Part shown: in pieces, positions 7,876 through 16,174 of the stretch
Numbering within the stretch: the stretch's first letter is position 1
Layout: every line of letters begins with the position of its first letter
DNA from: Deltaproteobacteria bacterium
Lineage (GTDB): Bacteria > Myxococcota_C > UBA6777
Assembly (NCBI GenBank): GCA_002731275.1
Contig: PCBK01000047.1
Span: 1-36,719, forward strand
DNA length: 36,719 bases
Reading direction: 5' to 3'
The notes under the pieces: model-generated
Seen by the model: the letters and a program-made list of their open reading frames with translations, nothing else
The model's database searches: none
Told to the model about the DNA's origin: nothing
Program-made: the position numbers and the translations under genes

Positions 7876-9063
7876 TTACTCCTTTTTGTCGAGGTATGTG
7901 AGGTAGGTCTGCATGTCTTTGTCACCACGCCCTGAGAGATTGACGACCACGACATCTTCAGGTTTACATGACAGCTTGGGCAGGTATGCGAGGGCATGGG
8001 CTGTTTCGAGTGCCGGGATGATGCCCTCTAGTTGGCTCAACTCGATCGCGGCTTCGACGGCCTCTGTGTCCGTCACGCTGACGTAGGAGACGCGGCCTGT
8101 GTCGTGAAGGTGTGCGTGTTGTGGTCCAATCCCTGGGTAATCGAGTCCTGCGGAGATGCTGTGGGCTTCTTCGATTTGGCCGTCTGCTGTTTGCATCACG
8201 AGTGTGCGGCTGCCGTGCAGGACGCCCTCTGAACCTGTCGCGATGGTCGCGGCAGTGCAGCCACTCGCGAGTCCTTCTCCTGCCGCCTCGATACCAAACA
8301 GCTCGACGTCTGCTTCGTCGAGATAGTGGTAGAATGCGCCGATCGCGTTGCTACCACCACCGACACAGGCGAGCAGCTTGTCCGGGCAGGGACGTCCGAT
8401 GTGTGTTTGGAGTTGTTCTTTGAGCTCTTTGCTGATGACTGATTGGAAGCGCGCGACCATGTCCGGGAAGGGGTGAGGACCGACGGCTGAACCGATGATA
8501 TAGTGCGTGTCACTGGGATTGGAGATCCAGTCCCTCATGGCTTCGTTGGCGGCGTCTTTGAGGACTTTGCTGCCTGACGTGACGGGCACGACTGTGGTGC
8601 CGAGCATCTGCATTCTCTTGACGTTGGGCGCCTGTCGATTCATGTCGATCTCGCCCATATACACGAAGCATTCCATATTCATCAGGGCGCAGGCCGTCGC
8701 TGTCGCGACGCCGTGCTGCCCTGCACCTGTTTCGGCGATGATACGTGTCTTGCCGAGTTTCTTGGCCAGGAGGATCTGACCGATGGCGTTGTTGATCTTG
8801 TGGGAGCCTGTGTGGTTGAGATCTTCTCGTTTGAGGAAGATCCGCGCGCCTATTTTTTCGGAGAGTCTGGTGGCTTCGTAAAGAGGCGTTGGGCGCCCGA
8901 TGTAATCGCGAAGGAGCATCTGGAAGGTCTCCTCAAAACTCTCCTCCTGCAAGATCTCGTTGTAGCTCTGCTGAAGCTCTTCGATATTGGGGTGCAACAT
9001 CTCGGGGATGTAGGCTCCACCAAATCGCCCAAAAAATCCTCGTTTATTCACAGCGTAGGACAT
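7876..9063 (-). CDS. trpB: Tryptophan synthase beta chain
   Basis: This PLP enzyme condenses indole with serine to give tryptophan. The product is 395 residues from the ATG at 9063 ([21 protein letters not shown]). That start has AGGAAAGG upstream and matches the family N-terminus; an upstream start at 9096 would overlap trpF and lacks support. Seen are the PLP lysine in [13 protein letters not shown], the [12 protein letters not shown] block, [10 protein letters not shown], the phosphate-binding [10 protein letters not shown] and NLSGRGDKD near the C-terminus. It is the standard short TrpB1 type, expected to pair with TrpA. Confidence 0.96.
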   Translation of the reverse strand: MSYAVNKRGFFGRFGGAYIPEMLHPNIEELQQSYNEILQEESFEETFQMLLRDYIGRPTPLYEATRLSEKIGARIFLKREDLNHTGSHKINNAIGQILLAKKLGKTRIIAETGAGQHGVATATACALMNMECFVYMGEIDMNRQAPNVKRMQMLGTTVVPVTSGSKVLKDAANEAMRDWISNPSDTHYIIGSAVGPHPFPDMVARFQSVISKELKEQLQTHIGRPCPDKLLACVGGGSNAIGAFYHYLDEADVELFGIEAAGEGLASGCTAATIATGSEGVLHGSRTLVMQTADGQIEEAHSISAGLDYPGIGPQHAHLHDTGRVSYVSVTDTEAVEAAIELSQLEGIIPALETAHALAYLPKLSCKPEDVVVVNLSGRGDKDMQTYLTYLDKKE

Positions 9064-9076
9064 CTGTTTGCCTTTC

Positions 9077-9742
9077 CTATATCTCTTTCGCATCAAGCCC
9101 GTGGAACATCTGCTTTAGACGCTCAAATGACTTAAAGCCTGGTCTCAATTCAAATTGGCTGTTGAGGTCCACACCACACAGCGCCGGCCACAGCTGGGCG
9201 CGTCTCTTGATCTCTTCGGTGTGCTCTGTGTTGAGTCCCCCTGACAAAAAGAAGGGGTGTGTGAGTGGATACGCTTCCAAGAGGTCCCACCGAAAGGTCC
9301 GCCCTGTTCCGCCGTATTGTTTGCTCTTGGTGTCGAACACAAATCGCGCACAGCTCTGTGTGTAGGGAGTGAGCACATCAAAGTCGAAGTCCTCATCCAC
9401 ACCAAAGGCTTTCCACAACGTCAATGATGGGAGCAGCTCGCGTATGTGTACACAGCGCGTCGCCGATTCATCACCGTGAAGCTGGAGTATGTCCAGATCG
9501 TAGCGTTCAACGTACATCTGAAGGTCTTCGTCGGAGGCGTTGACAAAGACGCCGACCTTTTTGGTGTGTGGAGGGAGTTGTTTGAGTGCGGAAGGGTCGA
9601 GTGTGTCACCTGCAAAGCGTTTGGAGGGAGGGTAGAAAATAAACCCCATAAAGTCGGGTTCAAGGGTCGCAATCTCAGCGATATTCTGTGTCTCTCTCAT
9701 CCCACAGATCTTGCGCAGGAGAGGCGAATGTGACGCTGCCAC
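9077..9742 (-). CDS. trpF: Phosphoribosylanthranilate isomerase
   Basis: Catalyses the Amadori rearrangement of phosphoribosylanthranilate to CdRP. 221 residues, a single TIM-barrel protein. The catalytic Cys is in LRKICGMRE and the catalytic Asp in [20 protein letters not shown] and FFLSGGLN provide substrate and phosphate contacts. The GTG start is supported by AAGGAG 8 bp upstream. It follows trpC by 10 bp. The C-terminal VDLNSQFE-type ending resembles Bacteroidota homologues as I remember them. Confidence 0.94.
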   Translation of the reverse strand: MAASHSPLLRKICGMRETQNIAEIATLEPDFMGFIFYPPSKRFAGDTLDPSALKQLPPHTKKVGVFVNASDEDLQMYVERYDLDILQLHGDESATRCVHIRELLPSLTLWKAFGVDEDFDFDVLTPYTQSCARFVFDTKSKQYGGTGRTFRWDLLEAYPLTHPFFLSGGLNTEHTEEIKRRAQLWPALCGVDLNSQFELRPGFKSFERLKQMFHGLDAKEI

Positions 9743-9752
9743 AGTTGGCTCC

Positions 9753-10556
9753 TTATGCTTCTTCTGCGAGTCGTTTGACGTCTTGGATCAGTCGCGCACA
9801 GGTCCTGTGTGGCTGGCTCGTTTTCATGAAGGAAGTACCGATCAAGAATCCACGAAAACCCGACTGTTTGAGCGCATGAATGGACTCCGCTGAGGAGAGG
9901 CCACTTTCGGAGATCTTGACGAACTCATCGGGGATGTGAGGAGCGAGTGTGTGGGAGCGTTCGATCGAGACGGAGAAGTCGTCGAGATTGCGGTTATTCA
10001 CACCTACAACATCGACCTTCTCGTGGAGTGAACGTTTGAGTTCATCTTCATCGTGGACTTCGAGCAGGACTTCGAGTCCGATGCTCTTGGCGAATGTCGC
10101 GAGTCGTGCGATCTCTTCTGGAGAGAGGCTACGTGCGATCAACAAGATGACATCTGCGCCGATCGAGCGGGCTTCGATGATCTGGTACTCGTCGATGATA
10201 AAGTCTTTGCGGAGGATTGGGCAAAAGTTGAATTTGCGGGCCACTTCGAGGTCTTTGTTGCTCCCGCCAAAGTAGGCCTCGTCAGTCAGGACGGAGAGGG
10301 CGGAGGCGCCTGCTTGCATGTAGCCGATGGAGAGCTGTTCGACGTCTACAGAGGGATGCAGGGTCCCTTGTGAGGGAGAGCGTCGTTTGATCTCTGCGAT
10401 GATGCCTGTGAGGTCATCGCGTTGCAGGTAACTCTTGAAGGAGACCGTTGGTGTCTCAAAGAAGACACTCTGTTCGAGCAATCTCGTGGGGTAGAGTTCT
10501 TTGCGTTCGGCGACTTCTTTGCGTTTGTGGGCGACGATTTCTTCGAGGATATTCAT
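9753..10556 (-). CDS. trpC: Indole-3-glycerol-phosphate synthase
   Basis: Closes the indole ring from CdRP. 267 residues. Catalytic Lys and Glu positions are visible in GIIAEIKRRSPSQG, LRKDFIIDEYQI and LLEVHDEDEL. VVGVNNRNLDDF, ISESGLSS and FLIGTSFMK complete the barrel active-site and phosphate loops. It is monofunctional, with no fused TrpF. The start ATG overlaps the trpD stop by 4 bp (ATGA), so translation is probably coupled. Confidence 0.96.
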   Translation of the reverse strand: MNILEEIVAHKRKEVAERKELYPTRLLEQSVFFETPTVSFKSYLQRDDLTGIIAEIKRRSPSQGTLHPSVDVEQLSIGYMQAGASALSVLTDEAYFGGSNKDLEVARKFNFCPILRKDFIIDEYQIIEARSIGADVILLIARSLSPEEIARLATFAKSIGLEVLLEVHDEDELKRSLHEKVDVVGVNNRNLDDFSVSIERSHTLAPHIPDEFVKISESGLSSAESIHALKQSGFRGFLIGTSFMKTSQPHRTCARLIQDVKRLAEEA

Positions 10557-11557
10557 GGTGCTTTTTGACTTTCTTCGACGAAGGTGGTGAATGCGTGAAG
10601 GGCGCGCTTGGAGAGCAAGGTCTCTCGCGCTGTTTCAAAGGCTTCTGTGCGTGATATGGTGGGACGGGCGCAGTGAATGGCCATTCCTGCGTTGGCGACG
10701 ACGACATCTTGTTGGGCTTGTGTGCCTTCGCCTTGTAAGACGTTCATAAAGATCTTCGCAGAAGAGGCGACATCTTCGCCGCCGTAGAGGTCTTCTTGTG
10801 CGAGCTGTGAGAAGCCCATGTCACGAGGTGTGAGGAGCTGTTCACCCAACGCGGAGTGGATTTTACATGGACCTGTCAGCGAGATCTCATCATAACCATC
10901 GAGAGAGTGGGCGATTGTAAAGTCCATCTCTTCTTGTTGCAGCAGGTAGGTGTAGAGGCGTGCGAGTTCGAGGTTGAAGACGCCGATCAATTGTCTCTTG
11001 GGCCGACTTGGGTTGACGAGTGGGCCGAGCATATTAAAGAAGGTCCTGATGCGCAGCTCCCGTCTGATCGGCGCGACATGTTTCATCGCTGGGTGGAAGA
11101 GGGGGGCATGGAGGTAACAGATACCGGCTTTGTCGAGGCAACGTTTGAGGGTGTCGATATCGGCTGTGAAGTTCGCGCCGAGATGGAGCAAGACGTTGGA
11201 TGAGCCACAGACAGAGGAGACGCCATTGTTTCCGTGTTTGGCGACATTGACGCCGCTACCTGCGACGATAAAGGCCGAGAGTGTGGAGATGTTGAAGGTG
11301 TCTTTGCCATCACCACCAGTCCCACATAGATCGAGCGCGTCGTACTCTGAGAGGTCAACAGGGGTGCAGAGATCGAGCATCGCGTTGCGAAAACCTTGCA
11401 GCTCCGAGACGGTGATGCTTCTCATGCGGAAGGCTGTGAGGAAAGAGGCGACCTGTGCGGGAGGATATGTTTGTGCGGCGATCTCCTTGAGTGTCTCACG
11501 AGCTTCTTCGCGGGACAGGGATTCGTGGTCAAACAGACGATTGAGTAAGGCTCTCAT
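10553..11557 (-). CDS. trpD: Anthranilate phosphoribosyltransferase
   Basis: Transfers phosphoribosyl from PRPP to anthranilate. 334 residues from the ATG at 11557 (MRALLNRLFDHESLSREEA), which matches the family N-terminus. The frame is open a further 34 codons upstream, but those residues are low-complexity and lie in the repeat-bearing gap. AAAGG sits 7 bp before the chosen start. Diagnostic segments are DLCGTGGDGKDTFNIST (PRPP and Mg binding), AKHGNNGVSS and the GPLVNPSRPKRQLIGVF loop. It is not fused to a glutaminase domain; TrpG is encoded separately upstream. Confidence 0.95.
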   Translation of the reverse strand: MRALLNRLFDHESLSREEARETLKEIAAQTYPPAQVASFLTAFRMRSITVSELQGFRNAMLDLCTPVDLSEYDALDLCGTGGDGKDTFNISTLSAFIVAGSGVNVAKHGNNGVSSVCGSSNVLLHLGANFTADIDTLKRCLDKAGICYLHAPLFHPAMKHVAPIRRELRIRTFFNMLGPLVNPSRPKRQLIGVFNLELARLYTYLLQQEEMDFTIAHSLDGYDEISLTGPCKIHSALGEQLLTPRDMGFSQLAQEDLYGGEDVASSAKIFMNVLQGEGTQAQQDVVVANAGMAIHCARPTISRTEAFETARETLLSKRALHAFTTFVEESQKAP

Positions 11558-11803
11558 GAGGTACCTTTGGCGCGAATGGTTTTGGGTTTTTTGAGACCGT
11601 ACAGCGGTTCTCTCTGCGACAAGAACGTTTTGTGGCTTTGGACTTTTCTCTATGACCAACAGGAGAGGAGTTTGTATCCAGTGCTGTCAGGGTGTAATGG
11701 TCTCTGCAACAAAGTTCATGTGTTATGTTTTTTCGGTAGGGTCGGGCCTTGTGTCCGACCTCAATGTTGTGTTTTTTCGTAGGGTCGGGCCTTGTGTCCG
11801 ACC
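11558..11803. other. trpG-trpD gap with duplicated hairpin repeat
   Basis: This 246-bp gap is the only sizeable one in an otherwise gap-free operon. Its trpG-proximal end contains two near-identical repeat units, listed separately. The rest shows no gene. It may destabilise or partly terminate the transcript between trpG and trpD, or may simply be an insertion of repeats. Confidence 0.55.
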
Positions 11804-11809
11804 TCAATG
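11727..11809. repeat. Tandem pair of 39-40 bp hairpin repeats at trpG 3' end
   Basis: Unit 1 is 11727-11766 and unit 2 is 11771-11809. They are identical except for one inserted G. Each contains the stem GGTCGG/CCGACC around a GCCTTGTGT-type loop. The last bases of unit 2 (TCAATG) overlap trpG: on the minus strand they supply its final His codon and the TGA stop. The motif looks like a small dispersed palindromic repeat. Confidence 0.85.
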
Positions 11810-12373
11810 CATCCAATTTCGAAGCATTTGTTTTCCTTCTGGTGTCAGGACACTTTCGGGATGAAATTGAATGCCTTTGACATCGTACTGTGTGTGAGAG
11901 AGGGCCATGATGTTGTGTTCTTCGTCCTCAGCGGTGATCTTGAGGCAGGCAGGCAGGCCTTCTCGTTGGACGAGCCAGGAATGATAGCGTCCTCCGATGA
12001 ATGTCTCGGGGATATTGGCAAAGAGCTCTTCATCTTTGTCGAGGACGTTGATGGGTGTGCCTTTTCCGTGGACGACGTCCTTCATGTTGAGGAGGGTGCC
12101 GCCAAACGCCTCAGCGATACCTTGGTGGCCGAGACAGACACCGAGGATGCTCTTCGTTGGGGCGTAGCGTTTGATCAACGCGGGCATGATCCCGGCTTCT
12201 TCGGGGATACCTGGTCCAGGTGAGAGCAAGATCTTGTCGTATTGTTCGACCTCATCGATGGTCAGCTTGTCGTTTCTGATGACGTCGAGTTGTGCGCCAC
12301 CGATGTCTTGGAGGTAGTGGACGAGGTTGTATGTAAATGAGTCGTAATTGTCGAGTACGAGGATGCGTTTCAA
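11804..12373 (-). CDS. trpG: Anthranilate synthase component II (glutamine amidotransferase)
   Basis: Supplies ammonia from glutamine to TrpE. 189 residues, class I glutamine amidotransferase. The nucleophile is in GVCLGHQGIAEAFGG and the His-Glu pair in GIQFHPESVLTP; the oxyanion region is LSPGPGIPEE. The start is a TTG one base after the trpE stop (TGA-G-TTG), with GAGGAG inside the trpE end as ribosome site, so translation should be coupled to trpE. The stop codon lies within a repeat unit. The sequence recalls Bacteroidota TrpG (YAPTKSILGVCLG, GRYHSW). Confidence 0.95.
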   Translation of the reverse strand: MKRILVLDNYDSFTYNLVHYLQDIGGAQLDVIRNDKLTIDEVEQYDKILLSPGPGIPEEAGIMPALIKRYAPTKSILGVCLGHQGIAEAFGGTLLNMKDVVHGKGTPINVLDKDEELFANIPETFIGGRYHSWLVQREGLPACLKITAEDEEHNIMALSHTQYDVKGIQFHPESVLTPEGKQMLRNWMH

Positions 12374-12374
12374 C

Positions 12375-13796
12375 TCAAATCTCCTCTGCCATGGCCAGGG
12401 CTGTTTTCAGCGCGCGCAGTTTGTTGTTGACCTCTTGTAGCTCACTGTGTGGATCGGAGTCGGCGACGACACCACCGCCTGCTTGTGAGTGCAAGACGTT
12501 TTGCTTGCTCAAAAATGAACGGATGATGATGGCGTGGTTGCAGCTCCCATCAAAGCCGATATTTCCGATCGCGCCACCGTAAGCGCGGCGACGACCTTTC
12601 TCGTAGCGGTCGAGCAGCTCAAGGGCTCTGTATTTGGGGGCGCCACTGAGCGTACCCATTGGGAAGGTGTCACTGAGCAACGAGACGACCTGCGCTTGTG
12701 CTCCCATCGTGCCGGTGACTTTTGAGGTCAGGTGGATGACGTGAGAGTAAAGCTGAACTTGCTTAAAGACTTCGACGTGGACGTCATGACAGTGTTTGCT
12801 CAGGTCATTTCGCGCGAGGTCGACGAGCATGACGTGCTCAGCGTTCTCTTTAGGATCGAGTCGAAGGGCTTCGATCGCCTGCATGTCGACGTCCTGATCG
12901 CCTGTGCGTTTGTACGTCCCAGCGATTGGATGAAGGGACGCCTTGTTGTTTTGGATCACGAGTTGGGCTTCTGGTGACGAACCAAAGAGCTTGAAGTTAC
13001 CGTAGTCGAAGTAAAAGAGATAGGGGGAGGGGTTGATCGAACGCAGGGCCCTGTAGACGTTGAACTCATCACCTTGGAAGGGTTGTGAGAAGCGTCTGGA
13101 GGGGACGATCTGGAAGACATCACCACGGAAGATATGTTTTTTGCACTGCTCAACGGCGTCGATGTACTCGTCCTCTACAAAGTTCGAGAATTCTTCCCCG
13201 TCGACTTTGAATGGATAGCTTGGGAAGTCTTTGTGGTCGATGAGATATTCGAGCTGTGTGAGCGGTGCGTTGTCTTCGGGACTCCCTTTGAGGGTATTTT
13301 CGATCAAAAAGAGTTCATTCTTGTAGTGGTCGATGGCGATGATGAAGCGATAGACATTGTAGATGATGTCGGGGATATCGCGGCTGTCATCTGGATCGTC
13401 CTGTACGTTGAGTTCATCGAAGTACCGGATACAATCGTACGCCATGTAACCAAAGAAGCCGTTGGCGAGGAAGTCAAACTCTGGTGGACATTCGTTGGAG
13501 AATTGGTCACAAAAGGCTTGTAATCTTCTCTCGACATCTTTTCTTTCGGTGATGGGGTGGGTGTATTTGGTTCCATCGGGGTAGTGTTCGTGGATCTGTT
13601 CGTGAGCGACTTTAAATTCGCTGATCGGATCACAACAGATGTAGGAGAAGCAGCGTTCACCGGGTTGGTAATCGGCGCTCTCAAGGAGGATGCTGTTGGG
13701 GTATCGGTCGCGGATGCGTAAGTAAATACTGACAGGTGTTGTGGTGTCAGAGAGTCTCTTCTTGATCGTACTATGAAATGGATAGGTCACTGGCAT
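12375..13796 (-). CDS. trpE: Anthranilate synthase component I
   Basis: Makes anthranilate from chorismate with ammonia from TrpG. 473 residues from the ATG at 13796 (MPVTYPFHSTIKKRL). A TTG at 13865 would add 23 residues without ribosome-site support. The N-terminal domain carries SILLESADYQ, the tryptophan feedback site (LLES). The C-terminal chorismate-utilising domain shows IVPSRRF, SPYLFYFDYG, SPEAQLV, PIAGTYKRTGD, DLARNDLSKHC, GTLSGAPKYRALELL and RRRAYGGAIGNIGFDG. TPVSIYLRIRDRYPNS and FSYICCDPI resemble Bacteroidota TrpE as I remember it. It is the first gene of the operon. A TTGACA at 13860-13865 lacks a good -10 partner, so the promoter is unresolved. No leader peptide with clustered Trp codons was found in the 92 bp upstream. 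Confidence 0.95.
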   Translation of the reverse strand: MPVTYPFHSTIKKRLSDTTTPVSIYLRIRDRYPNSILLESADYQPGERCFSYICCDPISEFKVAHEQIHEHYPDGTKYTHPITERKDVERRLQAFCDQFSNECPPEFDFLANGFFGYMAYDCIRYFDELNVQDDPDDSRDIPDIIYNVYRFIIAIDHYKNELFLIENTLKGSPEDNAPLTQLEYLIDHKDFPSYPFKVDGEEFSNFVEDEYIDAVEQCKKHIFRGDVFQIVPSRRFSQPFQGDEFNVYRALRSINPSPYLFYFDYGNFKLFGSSPEAQLVIQNNKASLHPIAGTYKRTGDQDVDMQAIEALRLDPKENAEHVMLVDLARNDLSKHCHDVHVEVFKQVQLYSHVIHLTSKVTGTMGAQAQVVSLLSDTFPMGTLSGAPKYRALELLDRYEKGRRRAYGGAIGNIGFDGSCNHAIIIRSFLSKQNVLHSQAGGGVVADSDPHSELQEVNNKLRALKTALAMAEEI

Positions 13797-13888
13797 ACTT
13801 TTTCTCTGTGTTGGGGCGAGTGCAAGAGCTACATCTGAAGTGTCGAATCTTGATGACTTTGTCAAGGGGGTGGGAGGAGGGGATGGGT

Positions 13889-14620
13889 TTACTTTTTGCT
13901 GTTGAGTTGTTGCCAGGTTTTCATCACCCGCGTCCGTACGATGGGGGTCCAGAGCTTGTAGCCTTTGCGATTCATGTGGAGTCTATCCCAGACGAAGATA
14001 TCGCGGCGCAGTCTACCGGATGACGTGTGCATGGCTTTACTGACGTCGATGTATTCGACATCTTTTTGTGTGGCGATCCACGATTTTATCGAGGCGTTAG
14101 CGACTTTAAACAGTGGCCAGCGTCGATAGCGTAGGAGGGATGGTTTGATCGAGATGTAGAAGAAGCGTGTCCCAGGGAGTCTTTGTCTGATCTTGGTGAT
14201 GACAAGCTCTAGGTGGGTGACGACCTTCTCGACACTGACACCTGCGGAGAGGTCATTTTCACCTGAGTAGATCACGACGATCTTTGGTTTGTACGGAAAG
14301 ACGATACGTTCATCGTAATGAAGGATGTGTCTGATGTGTGAGCCACCAAAGCCTCTGTTGATGACGGGTAGTGGCTTCATGTCGCGTTTGAGGGTCTTCC
14401 AGTAGCGTATGGACGAGCTGCCGATAAACAGGATACCACCTTTGGGCGGGAATTTTCGACGTTCTCGACGTTCATACTGTCTGATCTGCCATTCCCAGAA
14501 GGTGTGTCTGGTCATCATGACATTTTTGACGTACATTCCGCCCATAAAGAGGACCCCAATGAGTCCCGATGTGGCAAGCAAGATAAAGGGCCAGCGAGCG
14601 CGTTTCTTGGTGGTCGTCAT
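13889..14620 (-). CDS. Membrane-anchored SGNH/GDSL-type hydrolase
   Basis: 243 residues from the ATG at 14620 (MTTTKKRARW), preceded by AAAGGA. A longer frame to 14707 has no ribosome site. Residues 11-31 form one hydrophobic segment after a basic start, so the enzyme is anchored at the inner membrane or exported with an uncleaved signal. SGNH blocks are clear: FIGSSSIRYW (Ser near residue 68), NRGFGGSHI (Gly), YSGENDLSAG (Asn) and WDRLHMNRKGY (Asp and His dyad). The family contains esterases, lipases and carbohydrate O-acetyl esterases; the substrate is unknown. It lies 92 bp upstream of trpE in the same direction, so it could share a transcript with the trp genes. Confidence 0.85.
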   Translation of the reverse strand: MTTTKKRARWPFILLATSGLIGVLFMGGMYVKNVMMTRHTFWEWQIRQYERRERRKFPPKGGILFIGSSSIRYWKTLKRDMKPLPVINRGFGGSHIRHILHYDERIVFPYKPKIVVIYSGENDLSAGVSVEKVVTHLELVITKIRQRLPGTRFFYISIKPSLLRYRRWPLFKVANASIKSWIATQKDVEYIDVSKAMHTSSGRLRRDIFVWDRLHMNRKGYKLWTPIVRTRVMKTWQQLNSKK

Positions 14621-14727
14621 CGGCTGTGTCCTTTCGTGTTGTGGAGGGGTTGTGGCCCCTTTCTTCTGTGGGCAAATTTTGATATCGTCGCGTCCAAACC
14701 CAATCACTGTGGGTGTTGTCTCGTATC

Positions 14728-14734
14728 AAGGAGG
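14728..14734 (+). promoter_or_regulatory. Ribosome binding site fixing the start of the aldehyde dehydrogenase
   Basis: AAGGAGG lies 9 bp before the ATG at 14744. It decides against the much longer frame that is open from 14504 and overlaps the divergent SGNH gene. Confidence 0.8.
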
Positions 14735-14743
14735 TTACCAGTG

Positions 14744-16126
14744 ATGAGCACACAATTTCAAGTCCGAAATCCATACAACGATGAAGAAGTTGGCAGTTAT
14801 ACCTACGCATCCGCAGAAGAAGTGGCTGATGCTTTGGACAAACTTAAGCGCGGAAAAAAAGTCCTTCGTGGCATTCCTGCGTTCCAACGTGCGGAGATTC
14901 TTCACAAGCTTGGTGAGCTACTTGAGACACATCAGGACGAGCTTGCGAAGTTGATCGTCAGTGAGATTGGTAAGACGCTCAAGGAGAGTCGCACAGAAGT
15001 TGCACGTGCAGCTGTGACGGCGAGGGCGTCTGGTGATGAGGCCAAGCGCATGTCTGGAGAAGTGCTCGACTCCGACGCGTATCCTCCCAGTCGTGGTCGT
15101 CTCGGGATTGTCCGTCGTCAGCCTCTTGGTGTGGTCTTGGCCATCACGCCGTTTAACTTCCCGATCAATCTCGCGATGCACAAAATTGGACCTGCGTTTG
15201 CTTCGGGCAATACAGTCTTCTTTAAGCCTGGACCACAGAATTACTTCTCCGGTAAGCGCCTCGTTGAGTTGTGCTACGAAGCTGGTATGCCCGAAGAGAC
15301 CCTGCAGCTTTGTGTTCCTGACATCCCTGAGCTGACAAAGGTGATCGAAGGCGATGATGTCCAGGTTATCAGCTTTACAGGTGGTGTCCCTACGGCGAAC
15401 GCGATCGCGCGGAACGCACGTGGGAAGAAGCTGCTCTTTGAGCTTGGTGGCAATGATCCATTGATCGTGATGGACGACGCAGATCTGGATAAAGCTGTCG
15501 AGACGGCGATTGCCCAGCGCTTTGGGACGGCTGGACAGCGATGTACAGCGGCCAAACGATTGATGGTACACAAGGACGTTTTCGAGGCATTCCGGGATAA
15601 ACTCGTCGAAGCGACCAACAAACTCGTCGTAGGCGATCCGATGAGTGAAGATTCTTACATCGGTCCTGTCGTAAGTAGCCACGCTGCAGATGTCGTGATG
15701 GCGCGTATTGAGCAGGCTGTTGCGGACGGTGCGAAGCTACTCGCAGGTGGAAAGAGAGAGGGCAACGTCATCTGGCCAACCATCCTCGAAGGCATCACCA
15801 TGCAATGTGAACTTTGTGCTGATGAGACCTTTGGGCCAGTCATTCCCCTGCTACAATTTTCCACGATTGATGAAGTGATCGAGCTTGTGAATATGTCCGA
15901 ATTTGGGCTTCAGTCAGGAGTCTTTACCAATCAAATGGATGTCGTGATGCGTCTATATGAGGAGTTAGAAGTGGGCTCAATTGCAGTCAACGATGGCCCT
16001 GGTTTTCGCGCAGAGCACTTTCCATTTGGTGGGGTGAAAAACAGTGGGCTCGGACGTGAAGGGATCAAGTACGCGATCGAAGAGATGACATATTATAAAT
16101 CACTCGTACTGCCCCGCTTCATGTAG
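14744..16126 (+). CDS. Aldehyde dehydrogenase (lactaldehyde/phosphonoacetaldehyde-type)
   Basis: Oxidises an aldehyde to the carboxylate with NAD(P)+ in the cytosol. 460 residues, ALDH superfamily. Seen are the N-terminal NPYNDEEVGSY, the cofactor region ITPFNFPINLAMHKIGPA and SFTGG, the general base Glu in LFELGGNDPLIV and the catalytic Cys267 in TAGQRCTAAKR. ETFGPVIPLLQF and FPFGGVKNSGLGREG follow. The C-terminal GREGIKYAIEEMTYYKS resembles lactaldehyde, phosphonoacetaldehyde and non-phosphorylating GAPDH-like branches; the substrate is not determined. The gene is divergent from the SGNH hydrolase, with a 123-bp shared upstream region, and converges on the AAA+ gene. Confidence 0.92.
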   Translation: MSTQFQVRNPYNDEEVGSYTYASAEEVADALDKLKRGKKVLRGIPAFQRAEILHKLGELLETHQDELAKLIVSEIGKTLKESRTEVARAAVTARASGDEAKRMSGEVLDSDAYPPSRGRLGIVRRQPLGVVLAITPFNFPINLAMHKIGPAFASGNTVFFKPGPQNYFSGKRLVELCYEAGMPEETLQLCVPDIPELTKVIEGDDVQVISFTGGVPTANAIARNARGKKLLFELGGNDPLIVMDDADLDKAVETAIAQRFGTAGQRCTAAKRLMVHKDVFEAFRDKLVEATNKLVVGDPMSEDSYIGPVVSSHAADVVMARIEQAVADGAKLLAGGKREGNVIWPTILEGITMQCELCADETFGPVIPLLQFSTIDEVIELVNMSEFGLQSGVFTNQMDVVMRLYEELEVGSIAVNDGPGFRAEHFPFGGVKNSGLGREGIKYAIEEMTYYKSLVLPRFM

Positions 16127-16174
16127 AAGAGTGCTCTTGGTGGGCCTATTTCTTTCGACGTGTGTATTGGAGCT

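Noticed and set aside
13797-13888. Trp attenuator or leader peptide upstream of trpE
   Set aside because: No short frame with clustered Trp codons and no alternative hairpins were seen in the 92 bp. A TTGACA at 13860-13865 has no suitable -10 at 16-18 bp.
14918-15682. Minus-strand frame of 254 codons
   Set aside because: Antisense shadow of the aldehyde dehydrogenase; no family features.
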